Shown one piece after another: positions 17,702 through 26,986 of a DNA stretch of 64,000 nucleotides. The notes under the pieces are model-generated. The model had not been told where the DNA came from. It worked only from the letters and a program-made list of their open reading frames with translations, and did not search any database. The stretch comes from Candidatus Aquidulcis sp. Lineage in GTDB: Bacteria; Chloroflexota; Anaerolineae; UBA4142. The stretch's first letter is position 1; the number at the start of each line of letters is the position of its first letter. Made by a program: the position numbers and the translations under genes. The stretch is from positions 21,259 through 85,258 of the forward strand of contig DYJA01000018.1 in the NCBI GenBank assembly GCA_020723345.1, read 5' to 3'.

Positions 17702-20419
17702 TTACGTCGTTGCCTCTTTCATCCTGCTGGTTCGGCGCAGCACTGCCTTGATGATTTCCATCGAGGCAAAGACGACGACGCCAAACCCGAAGATGATACT
17801 CAGGTCGGTGACGGTCGGCATTTTGATTCCGAAGGTTTCACGCATAAATGGGAATTGGATCAACAGGGCGAGCAAACCGATTTCCCAGGCGAGCGCGAGG
17901 AGCAACCACTTGTGCGGTCGCACCTTGAAGACGCTGTACCGCATCGAACGAAAGTTGAGCGCGATGATGAGTTCGATGATGATGAACAGGAAGAAGGTTT
18001 CAGTTCGCGCGTGTTCGATGTTGTCGCCCAGTTCGGTAAAGAACAGAAAGTAAAAGAAGGGGACCTCGATGAAGAGCGCGAGCATGATGAACGCGCGCAC
18101 GTCCCACGAAAAGACGCTCTCCTTCGGATCGCGCGGCGGGCGGGACATGATGTCCGGATCAGCCGGCGCGATCCCCAGCGCGAGCGCGGGCAAGCCGTCC
18201 GTCGCAAGGTTGATGTACAAAATCGCGGCAGGTAGGAGCGGCAAAAATTCGGGTCCCAGGATCATCACCACGCCGCCGATGACTGCCACTTCGGTGATGT
18301 TGCAGCGCAAGAGGTAGGTTAGGTACTTTTTGATATTGTCGTAAATCCAGCGTCCTCGCTCGATGGCTTTGACGATCGTCGCGAAATTGTCGTCGCTCAA
18401 GACCATGTCCGCCGCTTCTTTCGCGACGTCGGTGCCTTTGATGCCCATCGCGACGCCGATGTCCGCGTGCTTGAGCGCGGGCGCGTCGTTCACGCCGTCG
18501 CCGGTCATCGCGACGACCTCGCCCCGGGCTTTCCACGCCGTGACGATTTTGAGTTTGTCCATCGGCGAGACGCGCGCATACACGGTGATCTGGTCTACCC
18601 GGCGGCTGAATTCATCGTCGGAGAGTTTCTCCAGTTCTTCGCCCGTCAGCACCTGATCGCCCGCGTGGTAAATATCCATCTCTTTCGCGATCGCGACGGC
18701 GGTCAGTTTGTGATCGCCCGTGACCATAATCGGCTTGATCTTGACTTGCCGGCAGACCTTGATCGCTTCGACGGCTTCTTCGCGCGGCGGGTCGATCATC
18801 CCAGCCAAGCCAAGCAGGGTCATCCCGCTTTCGACCGCGTCTTCCGTGTAGGCGATGCCGTCGGGTAATTCACGGTACGCGAGACCGAGCACGCGCATCG
18901 CATTGCTCGCCATCTCTTCGTTGGCTTTTTGGAGCGTTGCTTGGCGTGGTGTGTCGAAGGGCTGGGCGCCGCCGTTTTCCATGATGTGTGAACACCGCTG
19001 CATTACCAATTCGGGCGCGCCCTTCATGAACGCGACCCGCTTGCCGTCCGCCATCTGATGAATCGTGGTCATGCGCTTGCGTTCGGAACTGAACGGAATT
19101 TCCTCGACGCGCGAATTTTCCATCCGCGTTTCGGCTTGATGCAGGCCGGCCTTGGACGCCGCGACGACGAGCGCGCCTTCCGTCGGATCGCCCTTGATGA
19201 TCCAGGCGCCGTTGAGTTCTTCCAGGGTAGAATCGTTGCAGAGCAGTCCCGCTTGAAGCAACGAACGGAATGACTGATTGTCGGCAGGATTAAAGCCGTC
19301 GGCTTTGAACTCGCCATTCGGCTCGTACCCCACGCCCGTGACCTCGACCGCGCGACCATCGACGAAAATTTGGCGAATCGTCATTTCGCCTTTGGTCAGC
19401 GTCCCCGTCTTGTCCGAGCAAATGACGGTGGTGCAGCCGAGCGTTTCGACGGCAGGCATTTTGCGAACAAGCGCGTTCTGTTTCGCCATTTGATGCATCC
19501 CGATCGCGAGCGCGCCGGTCACGATGGCGGCGAGCGCTTCCGGCACGGCGGCGACGGCGAGCGCGATCGCGAACATGATGATTTCGATGTAGAACGCCGG
19601 ATCCGCTTTGCCCGCGATCAGTTCGCGGAGGATGCTGAAGCCCGCGACGAACGCGCAGATGGAGAGCGCGATAATGCCCAGCCATTTGCCGATCTCGGCG
19701 GTCCGTTTTTCCAACGGCGTTTGTTCCGTTTCGATCTCGGTCACTTCTTGCGCGATCTTGCCGAACTCGGTGTTCATTGCCGTCGCGATCACGGCGGCTT
19801 TGCCGCGACCGTACGTGACGGTCGTGCCGGCAAAAACGACGTTCCGGCGATCGCTGACGCGCGTCTCCGTCGCGACGGGCTGGATGAATTTGTCGACCGG
19901 CAGCGACTCGCCGGTGAGCGACGCTTCATCGCTCTGCAGCGAGTGACTTTCCACCAGGCGCGCGTCGGCGGGGATCCGGTCGCCCGCTTCGAGCAACAAC
20001 ACGTCGCCAGGCACCAGTTCTTTGGACGGCACTTCTTCTTCCTTGCCGTCCCGCAAGACGGTGATCGTCGGCGAAAGCATTTTCTTCAACGCTTCCAGCG
20101 CGCGCTCCGCGCGATACTCTTGAATGAAACCAAGCCCCGCGGAAAACACGATGATCACCGCGATGATCGCCGCGTCCACCAATTCGCCGACCAGCGCGGA
20201 AAGCACGACCGCGATCAAGAGGATGATAATGAGAATGTTCTTGAATTGGCCAATGAAAATCTCGAACGGCGAGACGCGCCCTTCCTGCTTGAGTTCATTG
20301 TGCCCGTACGTTTGCAGGCGCTGACTGACTTCTCCTTGCGCCAAGCCGCGATGAAGATCCGTCCCCAGTTCTTGGACGACCTCTGCCACGCCCAGCGCAT
20401 GCCAAATTGTTGATGGCAT
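17702..20419 (-). CDS. calcium-type P-type ATPase (P2A)
   Basis: 905 residues from ATG 20419. A GTG at 20431 is in frame, but the ribosome-binding site GGAGGAG lies inside that extension. Order: cation ATPase N-domain, membrane pair, actuator with TGES, a helix with AVPEALAAIV (TM4 ion site), phosphorylation loop SDKTGTLTKGEM, hinge MTGDGVNDAPALKHADIG, and six C-terminal helices. The acidic and amide residues in NITEV and NLATDGLP match the TM5/TM6 calcium sites of SERCA/PMR1-type pumps. It likely exports Ca2+ (or Mn2+). It is monocistronic with its own promoter. Confidence 0.9.
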   Translation of the reverse strand: MPSTIWHALGVAEVVQELGTDLHRGLAQGEVSQRLQTYGHNELKQEGRVSPFEIFIGQFKNILIIILLIAVVLSALVGELVDAAIIAVIIVFSAGLGFIQEYRAERALEALKKMLSPTITVLRDGKEEEVPSKELVPGDVLLLEAGDRIPADARLVESHSLQSDEASLTGESLPVDKFIQPVATETRVSDRRNVVFAGTTVTYGRGKAAVIATAMNTEFGKIAQEVTEIETEQTPLEKRTAEIGKWLGIIALSICAFVAGFSILRELIAGKADPAFYIEIIMFAIALAVAAVPEALAAIVTGALAIGMHQMAKQNALVRKMPAVETLGCTTVICSDKTGTLTKGEMTIRQIFVDGRAVEVTGVGYEPNGEFKADGFNPADNQSFRSLLQAGLLCNDSTLEELNGAWIIKGDPTEGALVVAASKAGLHQAETRMENSRVEEIPFSSERKRMTTIHQMADGKRVAFMKGAPELVMQRCSHIMENGGAQPFDTPRQATLQKANEEMASNAMRVLGLAYRELPDGIAYTEDAVESGMTLLGLAGMIDPPREEAVEAIKVCRQVKIKPIMVTGDHKLTAVAIAKEMDIYHAGDQVLTGEELEKLSDDEFSRRVDQITVYARVSPMDKLKIVTAWKARGEVVAMTGDGVNDAPALKHADIGVAMGIKGTDVAKEAADMVLSDDNFATIVKAIERGRWIYDNIKKYLTYLLRCNITEVAVIGGVVMILGPEFLPLLPAAILYINLATDGLPALALGIAPADPDIMSRPPRDPKESVFSWDVRAFIMLALFIEVPFFYFLFFTELGDNIEHARTETFFLFIIIELIIALNFRSMRYSVFKVRPHKWLLLALAWEIGLLALLIQFPFMRETFGIKMPTVTDLSIIFGFGVVVFASMEIIKAVLRRTSRMKEATT

Positions 20420-20449
20420 TGCCTCCTCCACATGAGATGATGTTGTTAC

Positions 20450-20478
20450 TTTATATCCGAAGAAAAGAAATACGTCAA
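20450..20478 (-). promoter_or_regulatory. promoter of the P-type ATPase gene
   Basis: On the minus strand TTGACG (20478-20473), 17-bp spacer, TATAAA (20455-20450), ending about 30 bp before the start codon. The -35 begins four bases beyond the upstream glcDE stop. Confidence 0.65.
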
Positions 20479-20481
20479 AAC

Positions 20482-23103
20482 CTATGATGAGCCGCCGTCA
20501 ACGACGAAGGTCTCAGGGTTGAGCAATCCGCGCGGATCCCAACGTGCTTTGAGCGCGCGCATCAAATCGAATCCATCCGGCGTGTGTCCCCAAACGTCTT
20601 GCGGGGTCAACGCGCGCAGGACAATCGCGTATCCGCCGACCGCGCGCGCGGCGCGACGCATTGGCTCCACCGGCGCGTCGTGCGCGTAAATCAGCCCCGG
20701 CGCAAAATCGACGACGACGCGCGCGTCGCGCAGCGCGGGCGCGATTTTGTTCAACACGCTCGGCAAATCTTTCGGCGGAACACCAGTGCGCGTGAGCGTA
20801 CCGCTCTGCGATGCTGTGTTGATCCAGCGCGCCCACACGTCCGTACCGGTCGCAAGATCGGCGTTGGCGATTTCCGAAAGACCGGCGGCGCGAACGACTT
20901 GGCGCGCTTGCGCGAGTTCGGCTTGTACGTCTTCCGGTACACCTTCGACAGTGTAGACGATAGTGTATCCTGAGCGAAGTGGAGCGGAGTCGAAGGACGC
21001 GGCTGATCCGGGAATCTCACAGCCCTTACACAGCAAGAGCGACGACGCGACGAGACACACGCGCAGCAATTCCATCCCCAGTTTCACGCCGCGATCCAGA
21101 TCGTCTACTGGAACGACCATCGTCGCACGCGCGCGCGGGAAAGGCACGATCTTGAACGTCACATCGGTCATCACGCCAAGCGTGCCGTACGATCCGACGA
21201 ACAACTTGGGCAGATCGTACCCCGCGACATTTTTGACGACCGGCTTGCCCGCGCGAATGATGCGCCCATCCGGCAAAACGGTCGTGATCGCCAAGATCAA
21301 ATCGCGCAGCGCGCCGTACCGCATTCGCAGCGGCGCGTTGAAATTCGTCGCGACGATCCCGCCGATGGTGGATTCGCTCCACGGCGACGCGAGCGGCACC
21401 CACACTTGATCGCGCGCGAGTTCGGTTTGCAATTCCGCGAGCGTCGTCCCCGCGCCGACCGTCACGTACAAATCGTTGCGCGCGTATGCCGTGATGCCGC
21501 GCAGCGCGCGCGTGGACAGAGTTACCTCTGTCATTGCGAGGAGCGCATCCTGAGCGGAGCCGCGAAGCGGCGCAGTCGAAGGATCGCGCGACGAAGCACT
21601 CTCCGCTTCGCGGCTTGACAACTTTGTGCCGCCGCCGCGAATCCGCACGCGCGGCGCGGGATTCAGTACGTTCCACGCGCGCAGCGCGTCCGCCGCTTCT
21701 TCGAGAGTTGTCGGCGCGCAAGTTTTTTCAGCGGGCGCGGGTTTCGTCGGTTGCGGTTCGAGCGTGTACGCCGGAATAATCTTGCCGGGATTGAGCGCAT
21801 GCTTCGGATCGAACACGTCTTTGATGTCTTGCAGCGCTTGCAATTCTGCCGCGTTGTACATCAGCGACATGTATTTTACTTTTTCGCTGCCGACACCATG
21901 CTCGCCGGTAATCGTGCCGCCTTGTTGCACGCACAATTCCATCACTCGCTGCCCAGCGGTGTGAACGCGCCATACCATATCCGCGTCGCGCGGATCGAAC
22001 AGAATGAGCGGGTGCAGGTTACCGTCGCCCGCGTGAAAGACGTAACCGACGCGCAGGTTTTGCGTCGCGCAAATTTGATTGATCGCGGCGAGCGTCGCGC
22101 CAAGTTTCGAGCGCGGTACCGTGCCGTCGACGATCAGGTACGCCGGACTGATCTGCGCGATCGCGCCGAACGCGCTCTTGCGCGCGAACCAGATTTGATC
22201 GCGCTCGGCGGCGGTTTTGGCGAGGCGCATTTCGCGCGCCTTACATTCGCGCATCACGTCCACGATCTCGGACATTTGCGCGTCCAGCCCTTCCGGATAA
22301 CCGTCCGCCTCGATGATGAGCAGCGCGTTCGCGTCCGTGGGCAGACCGGCGTGGACGTAATTTTCGACGATGCCGATCATGTTGCGATCCATCATCTCCA
22401 ACGTACCGGGCACAAGTCCGCGCGCGATGACTGCGGAGACTGCTTCCCCGGCTTGTTCGACCGAATCGAACATCGCCATCAAAGTTTTGACGCCGGGAAT
22501 ATTGCGAATCAGCCGCGCGTACGCTTCGGTCATCACGCCGAGCGTACCTTCGGAACCGATCAGCACGCCGGTCAAATCGTATTCGGGATAATCGAACGCG
22601 CGACCACCGGTGACGATCACGCGTCCGTCCGCGAGGACCGCTTTGACGCCGGTGATGTAATTCGTCGTGACGCCGTACTTGAAGCAGTGCGGTCCGCCGG
22701 CGTTCTCGCCCAGGTTGCCGCCGAGCGTACACGCGCGCCCGCTTGCAGGATCGGGCGGATAGTACAGTCCTTTCGTCTTGACGAATTCGTCGAACGATTG
22801 ATGCACGATCCCAGGTTGAATGATCGCCGAGCGTCCTACTTCGTCGAGTTCGACGACTTGATTCATCCGCGCAAACGAGATGACCAAGCCACCTTGCGAT
22901 GCAAGCGCGCCGCCGCTCAAGCCGGTGCCCGCGCCGCGCGCGATGATCGGAATATTGTTTTGACGCGCCCAGCGAACTGCGGAGACGACTTGTTCGGTGG
23001 TACGAGGGAGGACGAGCGCGCAGGGTTGTCCGACGCCGAGACTGCCATCGGTTTCGTACGTGAGCAGTTCGACCGGATTGGTCACGACGGCGTCACGCGG
23101 CAT
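20482..23103 (-). CDS. GlcD-GlcE fusion FAD-linked oxidase (copy 2, N-terminus interrupted by TGA)
   Basis: 873 residues from ATG 23103. It has the same domain order as copy 1: RGAGTGLSGG, PDPASGRACTLGGN, HAGDGNLHP, GTITGEHGVG, then the GlcE half with VKNVAGYDLPK. The N-terminus looks shortened. In the same frame, ATG 23148 with a GGGAGG site would add the helix MTPLTAEQIK-x-LNAV, which aligns with the start of the paralogues. A TGA at 23116-23118 interrupts it. Translation may restart at 23103. Two repeat-derived insertions absent from copies 1 and 3 sit at 20968-20997 (FDSAPLRSG) and 21548-21583 (DPSTAPLRGSAQ). It is the last gene of the lut/glc operon. The substrate is unknown. Confidence 0.82.
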   Translation of the reverse strand: MPRDAVVTNPVELLTYETDGSLGVGQPCALVLPRTTEQVVSAVRWARQNNIPIIARGAGTGLSGGALASQGGLVISFARMNQVVELDEVGRSAIIQPGIVHQSFDEFVKTKGLYYPPDPASGRACTLGGNLGENAGGPHCFKYGVTTNYITGVKAVLADGRVIVTGGRAFDYPEYDLTGVLIGSEGTLGVMTEAYARLIRNIPGVKTLMAMFDSVEQAGEAVSAVIARGLVPGTLEMMDRNMIGIVENYVHAGLPTDANALLIIEADGYPEGLDAQMSEIVDVMRECKAREMRLAKTAAERDQIWFARKSAFGAIAQISPAYLIVDGTVPRSKLGATLAAINQICATQNLRVGYVFHAGDGNLHPLILFDPRDADMVWRVHTAGQRVMELCVQQGGTITGEHGVGSEKVKYMSLMYNAAELQALQDIKDVFDPKHALNPGKIIPAYTLEPQPTKPAPAEKTCAPTTLEEAADALRAWNVLNPAPRVRIRGGGTKLSSREAESASSRDPSTAPLRGSAQDALLAMTEVTLSTRALRGITAYARNDLYVTVGAGTTLAELQTELARDQVWVPLASPWSESTIGGIVATNFNAPLRMRYGALRDLILAITTVLPDGRIIRAGKPVVKNVAGYDLPKLFVGSYGTLGVMTDVTFKIVPFPRARATMVVPVDDLDRGVKLGMELLRVCLVASSLLLCKGCEIPGSAASFDSAPLRSGYTIVYTVEGVPEDVQAELAQARQVVRAAGLSEIANADLATGTDVWARWINTASQSGTLTRTGVPPKDLPSVLNKIAPALRDARVVVDFAPGLIYAHDAPVEPMRRAARAVGGYAIVLRALTPQDVWGHTPDGFDLMRALKARWDPRGLLNPETFVVDGGSS
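20968..20997. repeat. dispersed repeat, in-frame insertion in glcDE copy 2 (GlcE half)
   Basis: TCCTGAGCGAAGTGGAGCGG followed by AGTCGAAGGA, read as FDSAPLRSG between IPGSAAS and YTIVYT. The paralogue at 24344-26902 has IPGASKS followed directly by YALIYT, so this is an insertion of about nine residues. Confidence 0.88.
21535..21583. repeat. dispersed repeat, in-frame insertion in glcDE copy 2 (inter-domain linker)
   Basis: GTCATTGCGAGGAGCG fused to the TCCTGAGCGG...AGTCGAAGGA unit. It accounts for most of a ~30-residue block in the linker that is absent from the other two paralogues. Confidence 0.85.
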
Positions 23104-23185
23104 AACAGCGTTGAGTCATTTGATTTGCTCAGCCGTGAGCGGCGTCATGCCTGGCTTCTCCCTCCCGAGTCGCGCAGAAAAAAGT

Positions 23186-24307
23186 TTACGCCAACAATTT
23201 GCGGAGTGCGGCGAGCAGCAACGTGATGTTCTCGCGGCGGCTGCCAAAGCCCATCAAGCCGATGCGCCAAATTTTTCCTTTGAGCGGACCAAAGCCCCCG
23301 GCAACTTCGATGTTGTACTCGTCGAGCAAGCGTTTGCGACCCGACGCATCGTCGAGGCGCGGGCTGAGCGCGCACGTCGTCAGCGCGGGCAAACGATGTT
23401 TGAGCGGGACGAACGGCGGCAGATCGATTTCTTCCAGTCCTGCCCACAACATTTCCGCGTTCGCGCGATGCCGCGCAAAGCGCGCGTCCAATCCTTCTTC
23501 CGCGACGATGCGTAAACCTTCGCGCAGCGCATAGTTCATCGTGATCGGCGCGGTGTGGTGGTACGCGTGATCGCCGCCCCAGTATTTTTCGAGCAGCATC
23601 AAATCGAGATACCAATTTCCAACGGGTGTCTTGCGACTGCGGAGAAAATCGCGCGCGCGCGGACTGACGGTGATCGGCGCGAGACCGGGCGGGCACGACA
23701 GACATTTTTGCGAGCAACTGTACGCAATGTCCACGTCCCAATTATCAACTTCGACGGGGACGCCGCCGAGTGACGTGACGCAGTCCATCACGACGAACGC
23801 GCCGTGCTTGTGCGCCGCGGCGGCGATGTCTTTGACGTTCAGTTGCAGCGCGCCGGTCGATGTTTCGGCTTGGACGAACGCGACGAGTTTGTACTTTTTC
23901 TGCGCGAGTTGTTTTTCGATGTCAGCCGGATCGAAGATTTCGCCCCAAGGGCGATCCAGCCGATCCACCGTCGCGCCGTACCGCTGCGCCATGCTGACCA
24001 TCCGCTCGCCAAAATAGCCGACGACCGCGACGAGCACATTGTCGCCGGGTTCGATCAAGTTGCACAGCGCGGCTTCCATCCCGGCGGTACCGGTGCCGGA
24101 GATCGAAATAGTCAATTCGTTTTTGGTCTGGAAGACGTAACGCAACAATTGCTGCGTCTCGTTCAGGAGCGTAAGAAATTCTGGATCGAGGTGTCCGAGC
24201 AAGGGAGTTGCCATCGCGCGCAAGACACGCGGGTGAATCGGGCTGGGTCCGGGTCCCAGCAGCAAGCGCGGCGATGGATTCAGGTCTTTGAATTGAGGTA
24301 CGTCCAC
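23186..24307 (-). CDS. serine/alanine-glyoxylate aminotransferase, class V
   Basis: 373 residues, fold type I PLP enzyme. The pattern follows AGXT/serine-pyruvate aminotransferases: LLLGPGPSPIHPRVL at residues 15-29, GTGTAGMEA at ~71-79 (phosphate binding), MDCVTSLGG at ~174-182 and the Schiff-base lysine Lys201 in SCSQKCLSCPPG. It would convert glyoxylate plus alanine or serine to glycine. It lies between two glycolate-oxidase-type genes, which make glyoxylate, so a glycolate-to-glycine route is implied. The donor amino acid cannot be told from sequence alone. Confidence 0.88.
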   Translation of the reverse strand: MDVPQFKDLNPSPRLLLGPGPSPIHPRVLRAMATPLLGHLDPEFLTLLNETQQLLRYVFQTKNELTISISGTGTAGMEAALCNLIEPGDNVLVAVVGYFGERMVSMAQRYGATVDRLDRPWGEIFDPADIEKQLAQKKYKLVAFVQAETSTGALQLNVKDIAAAAHKHGAFVVMDCVTSLGGVPVEVDNWDVDIAYSCSQKCLSCPPGLAPITVSPRARDFLRSRKTPVGNWYLDLMLLEKYWGGDHAYHHTAPITMNYALREGLRIVAEEGLDARFARHRANAEMLWAGLEEIDLPPFVPLKHRLPALTTCALSPRLDDASGRKRLLDEYNIEVAGGFGPLKGKIWRIGLMGFGSRRENITLLLAALRKLLA

Positions 24308-24343
24308 AGGAATGACTCCTTTGTCACAAAATTCTATCCTTAA

Positions 24344-26902
24344 TTATACAACAAACGCGCCAGAATTGAAAAATCCGCGCGGATCCCATCGCGCTCGCAG
24401 CGCGCGCATGATCTCCAATCCTTCGGGTTGATAGCCCCAGCGATCATTTGCCAGACCGGACAAGACGATGGCGTACCCACCCAGTTTGAGCGCGGCAGGA
24501 CGAATCGTTTCGACTGGCGCGCCGCGCGTGTACAACATTCCATTCGCGATGTCGACCACAAAGGACGCGTCGGCGAGCGCGAGTCCAGCGACGAACGCGG
24601 ACAAGTCTTTCGGCGCGATTCCGGCGCGCAGGGTTACGGCGTCTGATCTCGCGTTGAGGAAACTTGCCCACACATCGTTCGCCGATGGCGCGTCGAGTTG
24701 CGCGAGATTGCCGATGTTTTCGTTTTGCAAAACGGCGCGCGCTTGCGCGAGTTCCGCGTTCACGTCTTCCGACATTCCTTCGACGGTATAAATCAGCGCG
24801 TACGATTTGGATGCGCCTGGAATTGCGCAACCGCGACACAAGAGCAAGCCCGACGCGGCGAGACAGACGCGCAGCAATTTGGAGCCGATTGCCAAGCCGC
24901 GTTTCAAATCGTCGACCGGCGCGATGATGCTCGCGCGGGCGCGCGGCAGCGGCGCGAGTTTCAGCGTCGCATCGGCGATGAGACCCAGCGTGCCGTACGA
25001 TCCGACGAACAACTTGGGCAGATCGTACCCCGCGACATTTTTGACGACCGGTCGCCCCGCCCAAATCACGCGACCATCGGGCAAGACGACGCGCGCGGCA
25101 AGGAGCAAATCGCGAATGCCGCCGTACTTCATCCGCAGCGGCGCGTTGAAATTCGTCGCGATGATCCCGCCGATCGTCGCATCGGCGAATGGCGAAACGA
25201 GCGGCACCCACATCTTGTCGCGCGCGAGTTCCGCTTGCAGATCGGCGAGCGGCGTGCCCGCGTTCACCGTCACGAACAAATCGTCAATCGAGCGCGTCGT
25301 GATGCCGCTTAAGTTTCGCGTCGAAAGAGTTGCGCCGTCGGTACGCGTCGCGCCGTCGCTCGCGATGAAAATCTTTTCGGCTTGCGCGTTCCACGCGCGA
25401 ATCGCGCGCGCGGCTTCGTCGGCGTTGTGCGGCGCGACCTCTCTCCCTACGTCCTCTCCATCCTGAGCGGAGCGAAGCGGAGTCGAAGGAAGGAGAGGGG
25501 AGTGGGGAGAGGTCGGCATTTCAGTTGGGAAAATTTTTCCCGGATTGAGAATTTTCTGCGGGTCGAAAATTTCTTTGACGTCCCACATCATCGCGAGTTC
25601 GTCAGGCGCGTACATCAGCGGCATAAACTCGCGCTTTTCGATGCCGACGCCGTGCTCGCCAGTGATGCTGCCGCCCATCTCGACGCACAACTGCATAATC
25701 TTGCGTCCGGTCGCGTGGATGCGTTTCATCAATTCCGCATCTTTCGGATCGGTGATGAGAATGAATGGATGCAAGTTGCCGTCGCCCGCGTGAAAAACGT
25801 AGCCGACGCGCAAACCGTTTTCGTCGCACAATCTGTTGACGCCCGCGAGCGTGGCGGCGAGTTTGCTGCGCGGCACCGTGCCGTCGAGCAAATAGTACGC
25901 CGGAGAAAGTCGCGCCATCGCGCCTGCCGCGCTCTTGCGCCCGTACCAAATCAGGTCGCGCTCTTCGGCGGTTTGCGCGATACGTAAATCGCGCCCGGCG
26001 TTGTCGCGCAGAATCGCCGCGATTTCTTCGATTTGCGGCGTGACGCTTTCGGGATAACCGTCGGCTTCGATGATGAGCGCAGCGCCCGCGTGAATCGGCA
26101 AGCCCGCGTGCGCGAAATCTTCGATGATTTGCATCATCTTTTGGTCCATCATTTCCATCGTCGCGGGGACGAGTCCGCGCGCGATGATTGCCGAAACCGC
26201 TTTGCCCGCTTGCTCGACCGAATCGAACGACGCCATCATCGTTTTGATCGCGAGCGTGTTTCGCAGCAAGCGCGCGCTCGCTTGCGTGACGATGCCGAGC
26301 GTTCCTTCGCAACCGGTGACGATGCCCAGCAGATCGTACTCGGGGTAATCGAGCGCGCGCCCGCCCAATCGGATCACGCGACCGTTTGCAAGGACGACGG
26401 TCAAGCCGGTCAAGTAGTTCGTCGTCACGCCGTACTTGAAACAGTGCGGACCGCCGGCGTTCTCCGCGATGTTGCCGCCAATCGTCGCGGTGCGACCGCT
26501 CGCAGGGTCGGGCGGAAAATACAATCCCTTCGTCTTGACGAATTCGTCGAGCACGAGATTGACGACGCCCGGCTCGACGACGACGCTGCGTCCCACTTCG
26601 TCAAATTCGACGATGCGTTTCATCTGCGCGAATTCGACGATGATGCCGCCGTGTTCCGCGACCGCGCCGCCCGACAAGCCGGTGCCTGCGCCGCGCGCGA
26701 CGATCGGCACGTTGTTTTCGTTTGCCCACTTGACCGCTTTGACCACGTCGTCCACATTGCGCGCCATGACGACGCTGTCGGGCATTCCTTTATCGAGACT
26801 CGCGTCGCCGTCGTACGTCAGCAATTCGACGCGGCGCGTGAGAAGTTGTTTGTCGGCGAAGAGTTGGGTGAGGGAACTGAGTTTGGAATTTGCAAATGCC
26901 AT
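24344..26902 (-). CDS. GlcD-GlcE fusion FAD-linked oxidase (copy 3)
   Basis: 852 residues from ATG 26902, which follows GCGGAGGCAACG. A longer frame to 26965 only translates repeat DNA. Its GlcD half (RGAGTGLSGGAVAEHGG, HAGDGNLHPF, SITGEHGVGIEKREFMPL) is closer to copy 1. Its GlcE half (VKNVAGYDLPKLFVGSYGT, LLLCRGCAIPG) is closer to copy 2. The linker between halves holds a repeat-derived stretch (LPSTPLRSAQDG). It follows glcF by about 80 bp, so it is the likeliest partner for that iron-sulfur subunit in a membrane-associated glycolate or D-lactate oxidase. Confidence 0.87.
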   Translation of the reverse strand: MAFANSKLSSLTQLFADKQLLTRRVELLTYDGDASLDKGMPDSVVMARNVDDVVKAVKWANENNVPIVARGAGTGLSGGAVAEHGGIIVEFAQMKRIVEFDEVGRSVVVEPGVVNLVLDEFVKTKGLYFPPDPASGRTATIGGNIAENAGGPHCFKYGVTTNYLTGLTVVLANGRVIRLGGRALDYPEYDLLGIVTGCEGTLGIVTQASARLLRNTLAIKTMMASFDSVEQAGKAVSAIIARGLVPATMEMMDQKMMQIIEDFAHAGLPIHAGAALIIEADGYPESVTPQIEEIAAILRDNAGRDLRIAQTAEERDLIWYGRKSAAGAMARLSPAYYLLDGTVPRSKLAATLAGVNRLCDENGLRVGYVFHAGDGNLHPFILITDPKDAELMKRIHATGRKIMQLCVEMGGSITGEHGVGIEKREFMPLMYAPDELAMMWDVKEIFDPQKILNPGKIFPTEMPTSPHSPLLPSTPLRSAQDGEDVGREVAPHNADEAARAIRAWNAQAEKIFIASDGATRTDGATLSTRNLSGITTRSIDDLFVTVNAGTPLADLQAELARDKMWVPLVSPFADATIGGIIATNFNAPLRMKYGGIRDLLLAARVVLPDGRVIWAGRPVVKNVAGYDLPKLFVGSYGTLGLIADATLKLAPLPRARASIIAPVDDLKRGLAIGSKLLRVCLAASGLLLCRGCAIPGASKSYALIYTVEGMSEDVNAELAQARAVLQNENIGNLAQLDAPSANDVWASFLNARSDAVTLRAGIAPKDLSAFVAGLALADASFVVDIANGMLYTRGAPVETIRPAALKLGGYAIVLSGLANDRWGYQPEGLEIMRALRARWDPRGFFNSGAFVV
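25440..25511. repeat. composite repeat in the linker of glcDE copy 3
   Basis: Core TCCTGAGCGGAGCGAAGCGG plus AGTCGAAGGA at 25461-25490, flanked by C/T-rich (CTCTCCCTACGTCCTCTCC) and complementary G/A-rich sequence, so the whole can fold as a long hairpin. It is translated in frame between the GlcD and GlcE halves. Confidence 0.85.
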
Positions 26903-26913
26903 CGTTGCCTCCG

Positions 26914-26986
26914 CGATGCGTGATACGTGATGCGTGACCCTTCGACTCCGCTCAGGGCGTTTCACGCATCACGTTTCACGTCTCAC
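26914..26986. repeat. composite hairpin repeat (ACGTGATGCGTGA arms around CCCTTCGACTCCGCTCAGGG)
   Basis: Arms GATGCGTGATACGTGATGCG (26914-26933) and TTTCACGCATCACGTTTCAC (26960-26979) enclose a CCCTTCGACTCCGCTCAGGG unit. Similar ACGTGATGCGTGA repeats lie at 30520-30571, 34590-34612, 40937-40988, 45928-46016 and 54044-54110, nearly always between co-directional genes. Confidence 0.75.

Noticed and set aside
23116..23118. Selenocysteine or reassigned TGA in glcDE copy 2
   Set aside because: TGA ends several genes in the window, no SECIS-like hairpin follows, and the paralogues have no Cys at this position. A nonsense change is simpler.
26903..26965. N-terminal extension of glcDE copy 3
   Set aside because: Those residues come from the ACGTGATGCGTGA repeat; a GGAGG site precedes ATG 26902.
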